A stretch of 64,000 nucleotides of DNA from Bradyrhizobium sp. (GCF_030646015.1 NZ_JAUSLT010000021.1:1-64000); one strand, 5' to 3'. Positions 8,357 to 17,126 are shown, counted from the first letter of the stretch. Translations and numbers: made by a program. Notes: generated by a model from the sequence alone, not told the origin.

Positions 8357-9643
8357 TTACACCGCCGCCGCCACCTTCACAGGCCGCGCGATTGCCAGAA
8401 TGATAAGCGCTGCGAAGACGCACAGCGCGCCGGCGACGAAGAACGCCGGCAGATAGCTCTCCAGCACGGTGCGGGACAGGCCCGCGCCGAACGCGGCGAC
8501 GCCGGCGCCGAGTTGATGGCCGGCAAAAATCCAGCCGAACACCAGATTGGCGCGCTCCGGCCCGAATTTTTGCGCGGCCAGGCGCACGGTCGGCGGCACT
8601 GTGGCGATCCAGTCGAGACCGTAGAACATTGCAAACAGCGACAAGGCGTAGAACGAGAAGTCGGTGAACGGCAGGAACAGCAGCGACAGCCCGCGCAGGC
8701 CGTAATACCAGAACAGCAGCCAGCGATTGTCGTACCGATCGGACAGCCAGCCCGAGGCGATGGTGCCGACGAAATCGAAGATCCCCATGGCGGCCAGCAG
8801 GCCCGCGGCCTGAACCTGCGGAATACCGAAATCGAGGCACATCGGGATCAGGTGAACCTGCACCAGGCCGTTGGTGCTGGCGCCGCAGATGAAGAAGGTG
8901 GCGAACAGGATCCAGAACACTTTTGTCTTCGCGGCATCGCGCAGCGCGCCGAACGCGGCGGCGGCGATCGGTGCGGTATTCGGCGGCGGCGCCGGCAGAG
9001 GCTCGGTTCCTTCATCGCCGAACGGCCGCAGGCCGAGATCACCAGGACGATCGCGCATCACCAGCAGCACCGCTGACGCTGCGACGCCGAGCATCACGCA
9101 GATCAGCACCAGCGCGGTCCGCCAGCCCAGGCTTTCGGTCAGGCTCGCCAGCAGCGGCAGGAACACCAGCTGCCCGGTCGCCACGCTGGCGGTGAGAATG
9201 CCGACCACCAGACCGCGGCGCGCGGAAAACCAGCGCGCGGCAATGGTGGCGCCGAGCACCAGCGCGGTCATGCCGGTGCCGAGGCCGATCACCACGCCCC
9301 ACAGCAGCACCAGCTGCCAGATTTGCGTCATGAACAGCGACGCCACGAGACCGGAGGCCACCACCAGCAACGACGTCAGCGTGACATTGCGCAGGCCGTA
9401 GCGGTTCAACAGCGCGGCGGCGAACGGCGCCATCAATCCGAACAGGATGAGGCGGATCGACAGCGCCGAGGAGATCTCCGCGGTGCTCCAGCCGAATTCC
9501 TTTTGCAGCGGCACGATGAAGACGCCGGGCGCGCCGACCGTGCCGGCGCTGATCAGCGCGGTGAGAAAGGTCACGCCGACCATCGCCCAGCCGTAATGGA
9601 TGTTGCGGCGGGCGAGGGCGGCGGACAGCCAGCGGGAGATCAT
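8357..9643 (-). CDS. MFS transporter
   Basis: This 428-residue inner-membrane protein has twelve probable helices and is secondary-transporter-like. The first helix block (HYGWAMVGVTFLTALISAGTVGAPGVFIVPL) and the loop after helix 2 (LNRYGLRNV) are typical of the monocarboxylate/oxalate-formate branch of the major facilitator superfamily. GWLSDRYDNR is the equivalent loop in the second half. AGGGAAG lies about ten bases before the ATG. It stands alone between two repeat elements, converging on the carboxyltransferase unit. A monocarboxylate substrate is plausible from the family branch only. Confidence 0.88.
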   Translation of the reverse strand: MISRWLSAALARRNIHYGWAMVGVTFLTALISAGTVGAPGVFIVPLQKEFGWSTAEISSALSIRLILFGLMAPFAAALLNRYGLRNVTLTSLLVVASGLVASLFMTQIWQLVLLWGVVIGLGTGMTALVLGATIAARWFSARRGLVVGILTASVATGQLVFLPLLASLTESLGWRTALVLICVMLGVAASAVLLVMRDRPGDLGLRPFGDEGTEPLPAPPPNTAPIAAAAFGALRDAAKTKVFWILFATFFICGASTNGLVQVHLIPMCLDFGIPQVQAAGLLAAMGIFDFVGTIASGWLSDRYDNRWLLFWYYGLRGLSLLFLPFTDFSFYALSLFAMFYGLDWIATVPPTVRLAAQKFGPERANLVFGWIFAGHQLGAGVAAFGAGLSRTVLESYLPAFFVAGALCVFAALIILAIARPVKVAAAV

Positions 9644-9685
9644 GGAATTAAAACTTCCCTAAGTTGTAAACATAATATCAGTGTT

Positions 9686-9720
9686 GGCTTACCTCACCCC
9701 GCTTGCGGGGAGAGGGAGAA
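9686..9720. repeat. Half copy of palindromic repeat family E
   Basis: TTACCTCACCCCGCTTGCGG followed by GGAGAGGGAGAAG resembles one arm of the elements at 25998-26141 and 42718-42842. The second arm is missing. It lies downstream of the thiolase gene and upstream of the MFS gene on the same strand. Confidence 0.55.
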
Positions 9721-9736
9721 GTGATCCGGCCGAGCG

Positions 9737-10933
9737 TCAGTGGACGATGCGCTCCACGGCAATGGCGGTGGCTTCACCGCCGCCGATGCAGAGCGCCGCA
9801 ACGCCGCGCGTCAGGCCTCTAGCTTCCAGCGCGTGCAGCAGCGTGACGATCAGCCGGGCGCCGGTGGCGCCGATGGGATGGCCGAGCGCGCAGGCGCCGC
9901 CATTGACGTTCAGCTTCTCCCTGGGAATGCCGAGATCGCGCTGCGCCGCCATCGCCACCACGGCAAAAGCCTCGTTGATCTCGAACAGGTCGACGTCATC
10001 CGCACTCCAGCCGACCTTGTCGAGCAATTTTCGAATCGCCGGGATCGGCGCGGTGGTGAACCATTGCGGTTCCTGGCTGTGGGTGGCGTGGCCCCTGATA
10101 ACGGCGAGGCTCGGCAATCCATCGCGATCGGCCAGTGAGCGTTTTGCCAGGATCAGCGCCGCGGCGCCGTCAGCATTGGCGGAGGAAGCCGCCGGCGTAA
10201 TGGTGCCGCCGGCGCGGAACGCCGGCTTCAGCGAGGGTATCTTGGCGGGATCGACCTTGAGGGGATGCTCGTCATTGGCGATTGTACGCGGGCCGGTCTT
10301 TTCGGTGATGGCGATCGGCGCGATTTCGGCCTTGAACGCGCCGCCTTCGACCGCCTTGCGGGCGCGGGTCAGCGTTTCCATCGCGTAGGCGTCCTGATCG
10401 GCGCGGGTGAACTGATAGGCTTCCGCGGTGGCTTCGCCGAAATCGCCCATCGAGCGGCCGGTCTCATAGGCGTCTTCGAGCCCGTCCATCATCATGTGAT
10501 CGATGATCCGGTCGTGGCCGGCGCGGTAACCGCCGCGCGCCTTTGCCAATAGGTACGGTGCATTGCTCATGCTCTCCATGCCGCCTGACAAAACGATCGC
10601 GGCGGAGCCGGCGTTGATGATGTCATGCGCCAGCATCGTGGCTTTCATGCCGGAGCCGCAGACCTTGTTGATGGTGGTCGCCCCCGTCGCATCCGGCAAT
10701 CCGGCGCCACGCGCGGCCTGCCGTGCCGGCGCCTGGCCCTGGCCGGCCGGCAGCACGCAGCCCATCAGGACTTCGTCGATCCGCTCCGGCGACAATGTGG
10801 CCCGCTCCAGGGCTGCACCGATCACGTGAGAACCAAGCTTGTGGGCACTGAACGGCGACAACTCGCCCATGAAGCGGCCCAGCGGGGTGCGGGCGGCGGA
10901 AACGATGACGACGGGATCGGACGCTGCGGCCAT
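9737..10933 (-). CDS. Acetyl-CoA acetyltransferase (thiolase)
   Basis: This cytoplasmic thiolase has 398 residues, the normal length for the family. It should condense two acetyl-CoA or cleave 3-ketoacyl-CoA. The active-site Cys92 lies in NKVCGSGMKA. The second catalytic block is NGGACALGHPIGATGAR with its His, and the final Cys sits in CIGGGEATA. The ATG at 10933 is chosen because it opens MAAASDPVVIVSAARTPLG, the usual thiolase N-terminus, and has GAGGA eight bases upstream; the frame stays open 127 codons further but shows no thiolase features there. It appears monocistronic. A palindrome about 50 bases upstream (10982-10993) may be its operator. Confidence 0.93.
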   Translation of the reverse strand: MAAASDPVVIVSAARTPLGRFMGELSPFSAHKLGSHVIGAALERATLSPERIDEVLMGCVLPAGQGQAPARQAARGAGLPDATGATTINKVCGSGMKATMLAHDIINAGSAAIVLSGGMESMSNAPYLLAKARGGYRAGHDRIIDHMMMDGLEDAYETGRSMGDFGEATAEAYQFTRADQDAYAMETLTRARKAVEGGAFKAEIAPIAITEKTGPRTIANDEHPLKVDPAKIPSLKPAFRAGGTITPAASSANADGAAALILAKRSLADRDGLPSLAVIRGHATHSQEPQWFTTAPIPAIRKLLDKVGWSADDVDLFEINEAFAVVAMAAQRDLGIPREKLNVNGGACALGHPIGATGARLIVTLLHALEARGLTRGVAALCIGGGEATAIAVERIVH

Positions 10934-10976
10934 GGCGGGATTCCTCAAATGCTTCGAAGGAGGCGATGGTGAAATT

Positions 10977-10993
10977 ACGATCATCATATGATG
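10977..10993. promoter_or_regulatory. Palindrome upstream of thiolase, possible TetR-type site
   Basis: CATCATATGATG at 10982-10993 is a perfect 12-base palindrome. Read toward the thiolase gene, the site contains ATATGATGATCGT, close to ATATGACGATCAT upstream of the broken thioesterase gene at 16542. It lies 44-60 bases before the thiolase ATG, a normal operator position. Confidence 0.4.
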
Positions 10994-11073
10994 CGTTGCG
11001 GGAATTGCAACGGCGCCGCGGAATAATTTGTCGTGGGGAGGGAGGCTGCCTTGTCGTTTTCGGGAGAAAGCCG

Positions 11074-11262
11074 TTACTCCGCGCCGCCTTCCAGCGCAGT
11101 CCGGATTGCGTTCCGGAAGACGGCGATGTCGCCGAGTTGATGGCCGAGCACCAGCGCGAGCTTGGTCAGGAACAGCGTTTCGCGCTCGGGGCCGGCCGAA
11201 TCGATCGCCATCGCCAGCGACTCGTAGGCGGCTTCGAAATCTTCTGACGGCATTGTGCTCAT
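11074..11262 (-). CDS. DUF2783 small protein
   Basis: This 62-residue protein is mostly helical (DFEAAYESLAMAI, ETLFLTKLALVLGHQLGD) and ends FRNAIRTALEGGAE. It matches what I recall of the small DUF2783 proteins, which are typically encoded beside FAD-dependent aromatic monooxygenases. The ATG at 11262 overlaps the stop of the upstream monooxygenase gene by four bases (ATGA), so translational coupling is likely. A helper or subunit role is inferred. No catalytic residues are apparent. Confidence 0.75.
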   Translation of the reverse strand: MSTMPSEDFEAAYESLAMAIDSAGPERETLFLTKLALVLGHQLGDIAVFRNAIRTALEGGAE

Positions 11263-12944
11263 GGCATCGCTCTCCCCAGGCAAAGGCGGGCGGTTTCGAG
11301 AGTTTCGTTGGCAACGAGCGCCTTCCAGCGTCCGGCGATGTGCAGGTCGGGACGCAGCAGATAGAATGTGCCCGGCTGCGCGCCGAACAGGCCGGCGATT
11401 TCGCCGTCGGTGTCGACTATCGCACTTGCCGTGGAGCCGGCCGGCTGGACCAGGAGAGCGACAAAGCGCCGGTCGAGATTGTTTAGCTGAGCAAGGAGGG
11501 CGGCCTGGTCGGCGTCGGGCGAACCGTCGCAAAACAGGATCGCCGTCATGCCGTCGCCGGCGCGGTCCAGCAGAAAACCGCCGTCGGCCAGCCTGGCGTT
11601 CGGCGGAAAGCTGCCGCTGGCCGGTCCGCCGGCAAACTCCGCGTCGCGCTCCGGATAAGGCGTCAGCGGACTTTCCGAATAGGTGTAGGGCTGCATCTGC
11701 CGGGGATTGGCGAGGCCGCGCGGAAATTCGTGTTTCAGGCTGAGCGAGAGTGCCGCTTCGCGGGCCAGCCGCCAGCCCCGCGTCGGCGGGGTCATGAAGC
11801 GGGTGCTCTTGGTGGCATTGGCGAACACGTCCAGCGTGGCGCCGCGCCGCTCCGGCGAATAGCTGTCGAGCAGGCTTTCGTCCGCTTCGCCGTTGAGCAC
11901 CGCCGCGAGCTTCCAGCCGAGATTGTCGGCATCGGCCAGGCCATTGTTGAGACCGCGCACGCCAAAAATCGGCACGATATGGGCGGCATCGCCGATGAAG
12001 AACACCCGGCCATGCCGGTAGTCGTCGAGGCACAACGTGTTGGCGGAATAGATGCTCCACCATTCCAGCTCCCACGGTTTGGTGTGGCCGATATCCCCGA
12101 GGATGGCGCCGACGCGGGCGCGGATGTTTTCCTCGAGCAAGGCCGCTTCCTCGCTCTCGCTCTCGCGGAGCTGATAGTCCACCCGCCAGATATTTTCGGG
12201 CTGCTTGTGGATCAGCACGGTGCCGCCGGGGTTGCCGCTGGGCTCGAAGAAGGCGCGGCGCTCGGTCGGAAAGTCGTGGTCCATCCGGATATCGGCGATG
12301 ACGTATTTGCCTTCGTAATTCTCGCCTTTCATGCGCAGGCCGAGCTGGGTGCGAACCGGCGAGCGCGCCCCGTCGGCGGCGAGCACATAATCGGCATCGA
12401 GGCGATAGTCGCCGGCCGGCGAGACGATATTGAGCGACACGCCGTCATTGCCGCACTCGATGCCGGTGAGTTCGCTCTGCCAGCGCATGTCGACGAGGCC
12501 GCAGGCCGCGACCGCGTCGTGCAGATACTGCTCGATATACTGTTGCTGCAGATTGTACATCGGCAGATACTTCTCGCCCGGGGGGTGCGGCATCTCGAGC
12601 CGGAAAATCTGTTCGCCGCGGTAATAGCTGCGGCCAAACCGCCAGCCCAGCGCCTTGTCGAGGAAGGGTGCGACCGCCCCGATCCGCTCCAGGATATGCA
12701 TGCTCGGCCGCGCGATGCACAGCGCCCGGCTGCCGTCGTTAAAAGTGTCCTTGCGGTCGAGCAGTACGCTGCGGATGCCGTAGCGCGCCAGCACCAATGC
12801 CGCGGTCATGCCGATCGGGCCGGCGCCGACGATCACGACGGGGTACCGCGCCGCGCTGCCGTCCAGCTCGGGGACATGCCGCGCCGGGAAGTGCGGATAA
12901 TGAAAATAGAGCGAATCGAGCGGACCTTTGCCGGCAGGTCTCAT
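11259..12944 (-). CDS. FAD-dependent monooxygenase (phenol/3-HPP hydroxylase type)
   Basis: This is a 561-residue flavoprotein aromatic hydroxylase of the PHBH/MhpA class, expected to use NAD(P)H and O2 to hydroxylate a phenolic or similar ring. The dinucleotide-binding motif VVIVGAGPIGMTAALVLARYG lies at about residues 33-53. The middle motif is DYVLAADGARSPVR (about 185-200). The flavin-ribityl motif GDAAHIVPIFGVRGLNNGLA lies at about 300-320. The thioredoxin-like C-terminal part is degenerate. The ring-cleavage genes that accompany mhpA are absent, so the substrate is open. It is divergent from the enoyl-CoA hydratase gene at 13100 and coupled to the DUF2783 gene. Confidence 0.85.
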   Translation of the reverse strand: MRPAGKGPLDSLYFHYPHFPARHVPELDGSAARYPVVIVGAGPIGMTAALVLARYGIRSVLLDRKDTFNDGSRALCIARPSMHILERIGAVAPFLDKALGWRFGRSYYRGEQIFRLEMPHPPGEKYLPMYNLQQQYIEQYLHDAVAACGLVDMRWQSELTGIECGNDGVSLNIVSPAGDYRLDADYVLAADGARSPVRTQLGLRMKGENYEGKYVIADIRMDHDFPTERRAFFEPSGNPGGTVLIHKQPENIWRVDYQLRESESEEAALLEENIRARVGAILGDIGHTKPWELEWWSIYSANTLCLDDYRHGRVFFIGDAAHIVPIFGVRGLNNGLADADNLGWKLAAVLNGEADESLLDSYSPERRGATLDVFANATKSTRFMTPPTRGWRLAREAALSLSLKHEFPRGLANPRQMQPYTYSESPLTPYPERDAEFAGGPASGSFPPNARLADGGFLLDRAGDGMTAILFCDGSPDADQAALLAQLNNLDRRFVALLVQPAGSTASAIVDTDGEIAGLFGAQPGTFYLLRPDLHIAGRWKALVANETLETARLCLGRAMP

Positions 12945-13099
12945 GGCTTTTCCGTTTTATGTTGGCGGCATCCGATCGCAGCAGACGCTTCCAGCCCTGG
13001 CAGGACTACAGCTTGAAAGAAGCCCGATAGCAAGGCAGCATGCGCGTGAGACCAAAGCAGTGAACAACGCCGAGATCGACTGAAAGAGACGCCCTTCCG

Positions 13100-13915
13100 A
13101 TGAACATGACCGCACGCGCCGAGCAGACCGAATCCAACGAAGTCCTGTACGAGCTCGATGAGGGCATCGCGGTCATCACACTCAACGCCCCGGAGCGCAT
13201 GAACACGATCTCCGGGCCGATGCTGAACGATCTGACACGTCTTTTGATCAGGGCCAACGAGGATCCGGCGGTGCGTTGCGTCATCCTCACCGGCAACGGA
13301 CGCGCTTTCTGCGCCGGTCTCGATCTGCGCAAGGAGCGGAGCGGGGATGGGCTCAGCGCGGCGTCGTCGAAGACGACGCTGGACCTGCGCAATACCCCGC
13401 CCACCGTGATGCACGCGATGGACAAGCCGACGATCTGCGCCGTCAATGGCGGGGCGGCCGGCTACGGCATGGATACCGCGCTCGGCTGCGACATCCGCAT
13501 CATGGGGGAGTCGGCGAAACTGGCGGCGGCCTTCGTCAAGCGCGGCGTGGTACCGGAGTCCGGCGGCACCTGGTTGCTGCCGCGGATGATCGGCTGGGCC
13601 AGGGCCTCGGAATTGATCTTCACCGGGCGGACGCTCTCGGCGCGCGAATGTCTGGACTGGAGCCTCGCCAACGAGGTGGTGCCGGATGCCGAGTTGATGG
13701 GCCGGGCGCGCGCGGTGGCGCGGGAGATCGCGGCCAATGCGCCGCTGGCGGTGCAGGCCGCCAAGCGGATGATGCGGATGGGACTCAACGAGACCTTTCC
13801 CGACCACGTCCATCACGTCTATCTGCAACTCCTGCCGCTGTTCAAGACGCAGGACATGCAGGAAGGCATCAAGGCCTTCATGGAGAAGCGCGAGCCGAAA
13901 TTCGAGGGCCGCTGA
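13100..13915 (+). CDS. Enoyl-CoA hydratase/isomerase family protein
   Basis: This 271-residue crotonase-fold enzyme acts on acyl-CoA thioesters in the cytoplasm. The first oxyanion-hole segment, GRAFCAGLDLRKE, is seen near residue 70. The second block, AVNGGAAGYGMDTALGCDIRI, follows near 115. The acidic-residue region reads RGVVPESGGTWLLPRMIGWARA, with a Glu at the usual catalytic position. It is divergent from the FAD monooxygenase gene and followed by a stem-loop with a short T run. The exact reaction cannot be assigned within this broad family. Confidence 0.88.
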   Translation: MNMTARAEQTESNEVLYELDEGIAVITLNAPERMNTISGPMLNDLTRLLIRANEDPAVRCVILTGNGRAFCAGLDLRKERSGDGLSAASSKTTLDLRNTPPTVMHAMDKPTICAVNGGAAGYGMDTALGCDIRIMGESAKLAAAFVKRGVVPESGGTWLLPRMIGWARASELIFTGRTLSARECLDWSLANEVVPDAELMGRARAVAREIAANAPLAVQAAKRMMRMGLNETFPDHVHHVYLQLLPLFKTQDMQEGIKAFMEKREPKFEGR

Positions 13916-13928
13916 GCTCCCATTCCAT

Positions 13929-13955
13929 CGTTTAACGCCCGATAAACGCTGTTTT
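13929..13955 (+). terminator. Weak stem-loop terminator after the enoyl-CoA hydratase gene
   Basis: CGTTTA at 13929-13934 pairs with TAAACG at 13943-13948 around an 8-base loop and is followed two bases later by GTTTT. The stem is short and AT-rich, so the call is tentative. Confidence 0.35.
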
Positions 13956-13989
13956 CCGGAAGGCCAGCCCCCGGAATTCGTCGTTAAGT

Positions 13990-14007
13990 ACAATTGATAC
14001 AAATTGT
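13990..14007. promoter_or_regulatory. Inverted repeat upstream of the diguanylate cyclase gene
   Basis: ACAATT at 13990-13995 is the inverse of AATTGT at 14002-14007, and pairing extends to seven of eight positions. This AT-rich island sits 77 bases before the start codon in an otherwise GC-rich interval and is a possible operator or promoter element. No regulator can be named. Confidence 0.35.
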
Positions 14008-14083
14008 CCGAAGGTAACCGCCGAGAATTTCCGGTCGATTTTTGCTTTGCTGGTCCACGAAAGCAAAAAAGGTTTTGAACGCG

Positions 14084-15313
14084 ATGCCATCGACATCCCT
14101 GAGTTGGGACAATCTCCTTACGGCGCGGCTCCATTCGCCCGAGATATCCCATGAACGCTACGGCCTGATCTTGTCGCGTGTTCGATTCGTTTCACGGTTT
14201 TTCAGCGTCCTCTCCCTGCTGTGGATCGCCGTGGATTTTGCCTGCTGGCCCTGGCCCGTTAACGTTGCGTTGGGGCTCGAGCGGGTGTTCATCGCGGGCG
14301 CCTTCTGGATTCTCGGAAGTTACCGGTTCGAGTCTCGGTCGCTCGGCGCCTGTGGCGCTGTCCTGGCCTTGCTGATGATTCCGTCGGGATTGGTCCTCGG
14401 TGCCCAGTTCGTCCTGTCCCATACCGGGGCGCACGCCTATCAGTTGTTCGGAACCCAAGGCTATCTGCTCTCACCAATCGCCCTGGCGGCGATCCTGGCA
14501 ATCTTTCCCCTGACGGCACGCGAGAGCGCGCTGCTGGCTGCCTCGCTGGTCCCTGTAACGGCATTTCCCATCATCATGTGGTCAGAGCTGTTCTCAACGA
14601 CTTCGCCAATGGCGGTCGTGCTGCTGCTGTTACTGGTTGCCGGAATTTCCACCATCGCAAGTCTCAGCCAGCTCAACTTTCTCGTCAGTCTGGTGGAAAA
14701 GTCGGCAACCGACGGATTGACCGGAGCCGCGACGCGAAAGTTCGGCGAGCGGATGCTCGAAGCCATGTTCGCCATCTCGCGGCGCAAGAACACTGCGCTC
14801 AGCGTCCTGTTCATCGATCTCGACCGGTTCAAATCATTGAACGACCGATTTGGGCATAGCTGCGGCGACGACGTCCTGCGCTGCGCGGTCGCCTCGATAC
14901 GTGCCGTGGCGCGCCGTCAGGATGTGCTGGTGCGCTGGGGCGGCGAGGAGTTCGTGCTGATCATGCCGGAGACGAACGGGGAGCAGGTCGAGAGATTCGT
15001 CAGTCGTTTGGCCGAAGCCGGCATCGGCCTCGCGCCCGATTCCATCCCGGTCACCGCTAGCATGGGCGCCTCGGAACGCATGAGCGACAAGGCGGACGGA
15101 TGGGCCATGCTGGTCGAGGCGGCGGACCGCCGGATGTATTCGGCCAAGGCGGCGGGGCGGAATAGCTATGCCGGCCCGAACGGCGCTACGTTAAGCGGTT
15201 TGATTGGATCGCCGCAGCCGGCTGTCGACAATACGAAAAGAAAGGCTCGCAACCGCGTCAATGGCGATGCGGCGTCGCCTGGTGACGCCAGCTCGCGAGA
15301 AATCGCCGCATAA
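14084..15313 (+). CDS. Membrane-bound GGDEF diguanylate cyclase
   Basis: This enzyme should make cyclic di-GMP from two GTP. The N-terminal half (about residues 30-200) holds about six hydrophobic segments, a membrane sensor module of unknown ligand. The GGDEF domain starts near residue 215 (ATDGLTGAATRKFGERML) and contains the active-site motif GGEEF at residues 286-290. The product-inhibition I-site RxxD is intact as RRQD, five residues before it. The last 45 residues are polar and disordered-looking. The start at 14084 is chosen over one 14 codons earlier because AAGG lies upstream and the N-terminus fits better. An 18-base inverted repeat lies upstream. Confidence 0.9.
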   Translation: MPSTSLSWDNLLTARLHSPEISHERYGLILSRVRFVSRFFSVLSLLWIAVDFACWPWPVNVALGLERVFIAGAFWILGSYRFESRSLGACGAVLALLMIPSGLVLGAQFVLSHTGAHAYQLFGTQGYLLSPIALAAILAIFPLTARESALLAASLVPVTAFPIIMWSELFSTTSPMAVVLLLLLVAGISTIASLSQLNFLVSLVEKSATDGLTGAATRKFGERMLEAMFAISRRKNTALSVLFIDLDRFKSLNDRFGHSCGDDVLRCAVASIRAVARRQDVLVRWGGEEFVLIMPETNGEQVERFVSRLAEAGIGLAPDSIPVTASMGASERMSDKADGWAMLVEAADRRMYSAKAAGRNSYAGPNGATLSGLIGSPQPAVDNTKRKARNRVNGDAASPGDASSREIAA

Positions 15314-15326
15314 AGGAGTTAATGAG

Positions 15327-15563
15327 ATGCTGATGAGCGAAAAAGTCGCACACTCGAAATGGTGCCCAATGGTGCGGATCGACGGCGCCAACCGATTGTT
15401 CAACACCCAGTCGGATGGATTCGAGAACTCCGCCAAGATGTATCATTGCATCGCGAGCGCGTGCATGTCGTGGCGCCAATTCCACCTGTCGCATCTCAAG
15501 GGAAGCGAACAGCCGGAGCATCATGGTTACTGCGGTCTCGCCGGACGTCCTGAACTCGACTAG
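15327..15563 (+). CDS. Small conserved Cys-containing protein
   Basis: This is a 78-residue protein of unknown function. It carries four well-spaced cysteines in the pattern KWCPMVR ... YHCIASACMSWR ... HGYCGLAGRPELD, which suggests a small metal-binding fold. I recall similar short proteins scattered in alphaproteobacteria and their phages, but cannot name the family. AAGGAG lies eight bases before the ATG, a strong ribosome site. It starts 14 bases after the diguanylate cyclase stop, so the two may be co-transcribed. Confidence 0.72.
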   Translation: MLMSEKVAHSKWCPMVRIDGANRLFNTQSDGFENSAKMYHCIASACMSWRQFHLSHLKGSEQPEHHGYCGLAGRPELD

Positions 15564-15634
15564 CACAGGCGACCGCCGTGCTCTTCGCGCCTGTCACCGG
15601 GAGCGAGAAATGCTGACGCTGCCCGGCCATCGCA

Positions 15635-16405
15635 TCACCGCTTCCGGTCGATAAATCCCTGCATCAGCCGCTGCGGCTCGCCGGTCAGGAAGGATTGCCC
15701 GAACACGGGAATCGAGAGGTCGACGGATTGCTTCAACGGCAGTTCCTCCCATTGCCGCAGCAGGGCTTTTTGCGCGCGCAAAGCCTCGGGGCCGCATTCC
15801 AGCAGCATGGCTACGGTTTTTTCGACCGCGGCATCGAGGCCGCCTTCGGCTGCGACCGCGTCGATCAGGCCCCAGGCTAGCGCCGTGGGTGCGTCGATAT
15901 TTTCCGCGGTCATCACCAACCAGCGGGCGCGGCCCCAGCCGATCAGCCGCGGCAGCAGCGCCGCGTGAATGACGCTGGGAATGCCGACCCGGACCTCGGG
16001 CATGCCGAAATGGGCGTCATGCGCGGCGATCCGGAAGTCGCAGGCGGCGGCGAATTCGAGCCCGCCGCCGAGGCACCAGCCCGGCATCCGCGCGATGACG
16101 GGCGCGGGGAACGCGCGCGCGGCCTCGCAGAGATCGCGCAGGCCGGTGATGAATTTCTCCGCCGAGGCCTGATCGAGTTTGGCCATTTCCTTGATGTCGG
16201 CGCCGCCGATCATGCTCTTTTCGCTCTGGCCGGCGATCACGAGCACGCGAATCTCCCTGTCGGCCGCGAGCGTCTCCAGCCCTTCGCGCACGCCGTTGAT
16301 CGCTGGTGTTCCCAGGATGTTGAGCGAGCCGGCGTTGCAGATGGTCAGGCGAACCACGCCGCGCGGGTCGCGGTCGACGCCGCAATAGGGATTGAGCATG
16401 TGCAT
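15635..16405 (-). CDS. Enoyl-CoA hydratase family protein
   Basis: This 256-residue crotonase-fold enzyme contains SEKSMIGGADIKEMAKL (oxyanion hole, near residue 65) and GWCLGGGLEFAAACDFRIA (near 110). The segment FGMPEVRVGIPSVIHAALLPRLIGW follows, where hydratases usually carry catalytic acidic residues; here a Glu is seen in MPEV but the second position reads SV instead of Glu. That suggests an isomerase- or hydrolase-like activity rather than classical hydration. Two in-frame ATGs lie two codons apart, and the first is used here. It is divergent from the broken thioesterase gene. Confidence 0.85.
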   Translation of the reverse strand: MHMLNPYCGVDRDPRGVVRLTICNAGSLNILGTPAINGVREGLETLAADREIRVLVIAGQSEKSMIGGADIKEMAKLDQASAEKFITGLRDLCEAARAFPAPVIARMPGWCLGGGLEFAAACDFRIAAHDAHFGMPEVRVGIPSVIHAALLPRLIGWGRARWLVMTAENIDAPTALAWGLIDAVAAEGGLDAAVEKTVAMLLECGPEALRAQKALLRQWEELPLKQSVDLSIPVFGQSFLTGEPQRLMQGFIDRKR

Positions 16406-16541
16406 GGACGGTCTCGCAATTCCTTCGAAGTGTGCGTGGACGTGTCACTTCCGGGGCAAAGCGCCGCCTTGTCAAGTGGTGCGCGGGGCGATCGCCGTTG
16501 GCGACAATACAACCCGTTGCGGAGCGGCGGACGCTGCTATA

Positions 16542-16557
16542 ATATGACGATCATCAT
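16542..16557. promoter_or_regulatory. Site resembling the thiolase operator, upstream of the thioesterase
   Basis: ATATGACGATCATCAT lies 19-34 bases before the thioesterase start. It contains ATGA-CGA-TCAT as a small palindrome and shares ACGATCATCAT with the site upstream of the thiolase gene. It overlaps an AT-rich patch (CTATAATATG) that could be a -10 region. Confidence 0.35.
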
Positions 16558-16575
16558 TCATAATGGAGCGGGCGT

Positions 16576-17126
16576 ATGACAGCGGTTGAGAAGATCGATA
16601 CGGCGGAGATGCACCTGTTCGCTGCCGGATCGCGGCGGGAGCGGGTGGTGGACTGGCAGGCGCCGGGTCCGGTGGCGCGGGCCGCTGCCGCCATGTCCGG
16701 TCTCGACGCCATGCGGGCGATCCGCGACGGGGTGCTGCCGGAACCGCCGATGGCCCGCCTGATCGATTTTCGGCTGCGGGTGGCGGAACCCGGGCGGATC
16801 GTGATGGAGCTTCAGCCGCATGAAGGTAGAACACCATCGGGCTGCTGCACGGCGCCACCGCCGCGGCGCTGCTCGACACCGCCATGGGCTGCGCGATTTC
16901 GACCATGCTGCCGGCGGGGCAGGGCGCGGTGACACTCGATCTGAAGCTCACCTATCTGCGGCCGCTGTCGGTCAAGTCCGGCACCATCTCGGCGGAAGGT
17001 AAAGTGATAAAACTCGGCCGCCAGACCAGCTACGCCGAAGGCTGGGTGTACGATGGCGCCGGCAATCTTGCGGTGCACGCGACGGCGACCTTCTCGATGG
17101 TCGGGGAAGCCCCGCGCGCGAAATAA
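16576..17126 (+). pseudogene. PaaI-type hotdog thioesterase, frameshifted
   Basis: The first frame (from ATG 16576) reads as the N-terminal part of an acyl-CoA thioesterase up to IVMELQPHEG. From about 16825 the family sequence continues in another frame as IGLLHGATAAALLDTAMGCA, then TYLRPLSVKSGTI, ending at 17126. Joining the two requires one extra base near 16825-16830, so a single base seems to have been lost. The joined product would be about 183 residues with the HGATAAALLDTAMG active-site helix intact. Either the gene is inactivated or there is a sequencing error. It is followed 83 bases later by a TetR gene that may regulate it. Confidence 0.75.

Noticed and set aside
11730..13016. Plus-strand open frame opposite the FAD monooxygenase
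   Set aside because: The minus-strand flavoprotein has complete FAD motifs; this frame is non-homologous.
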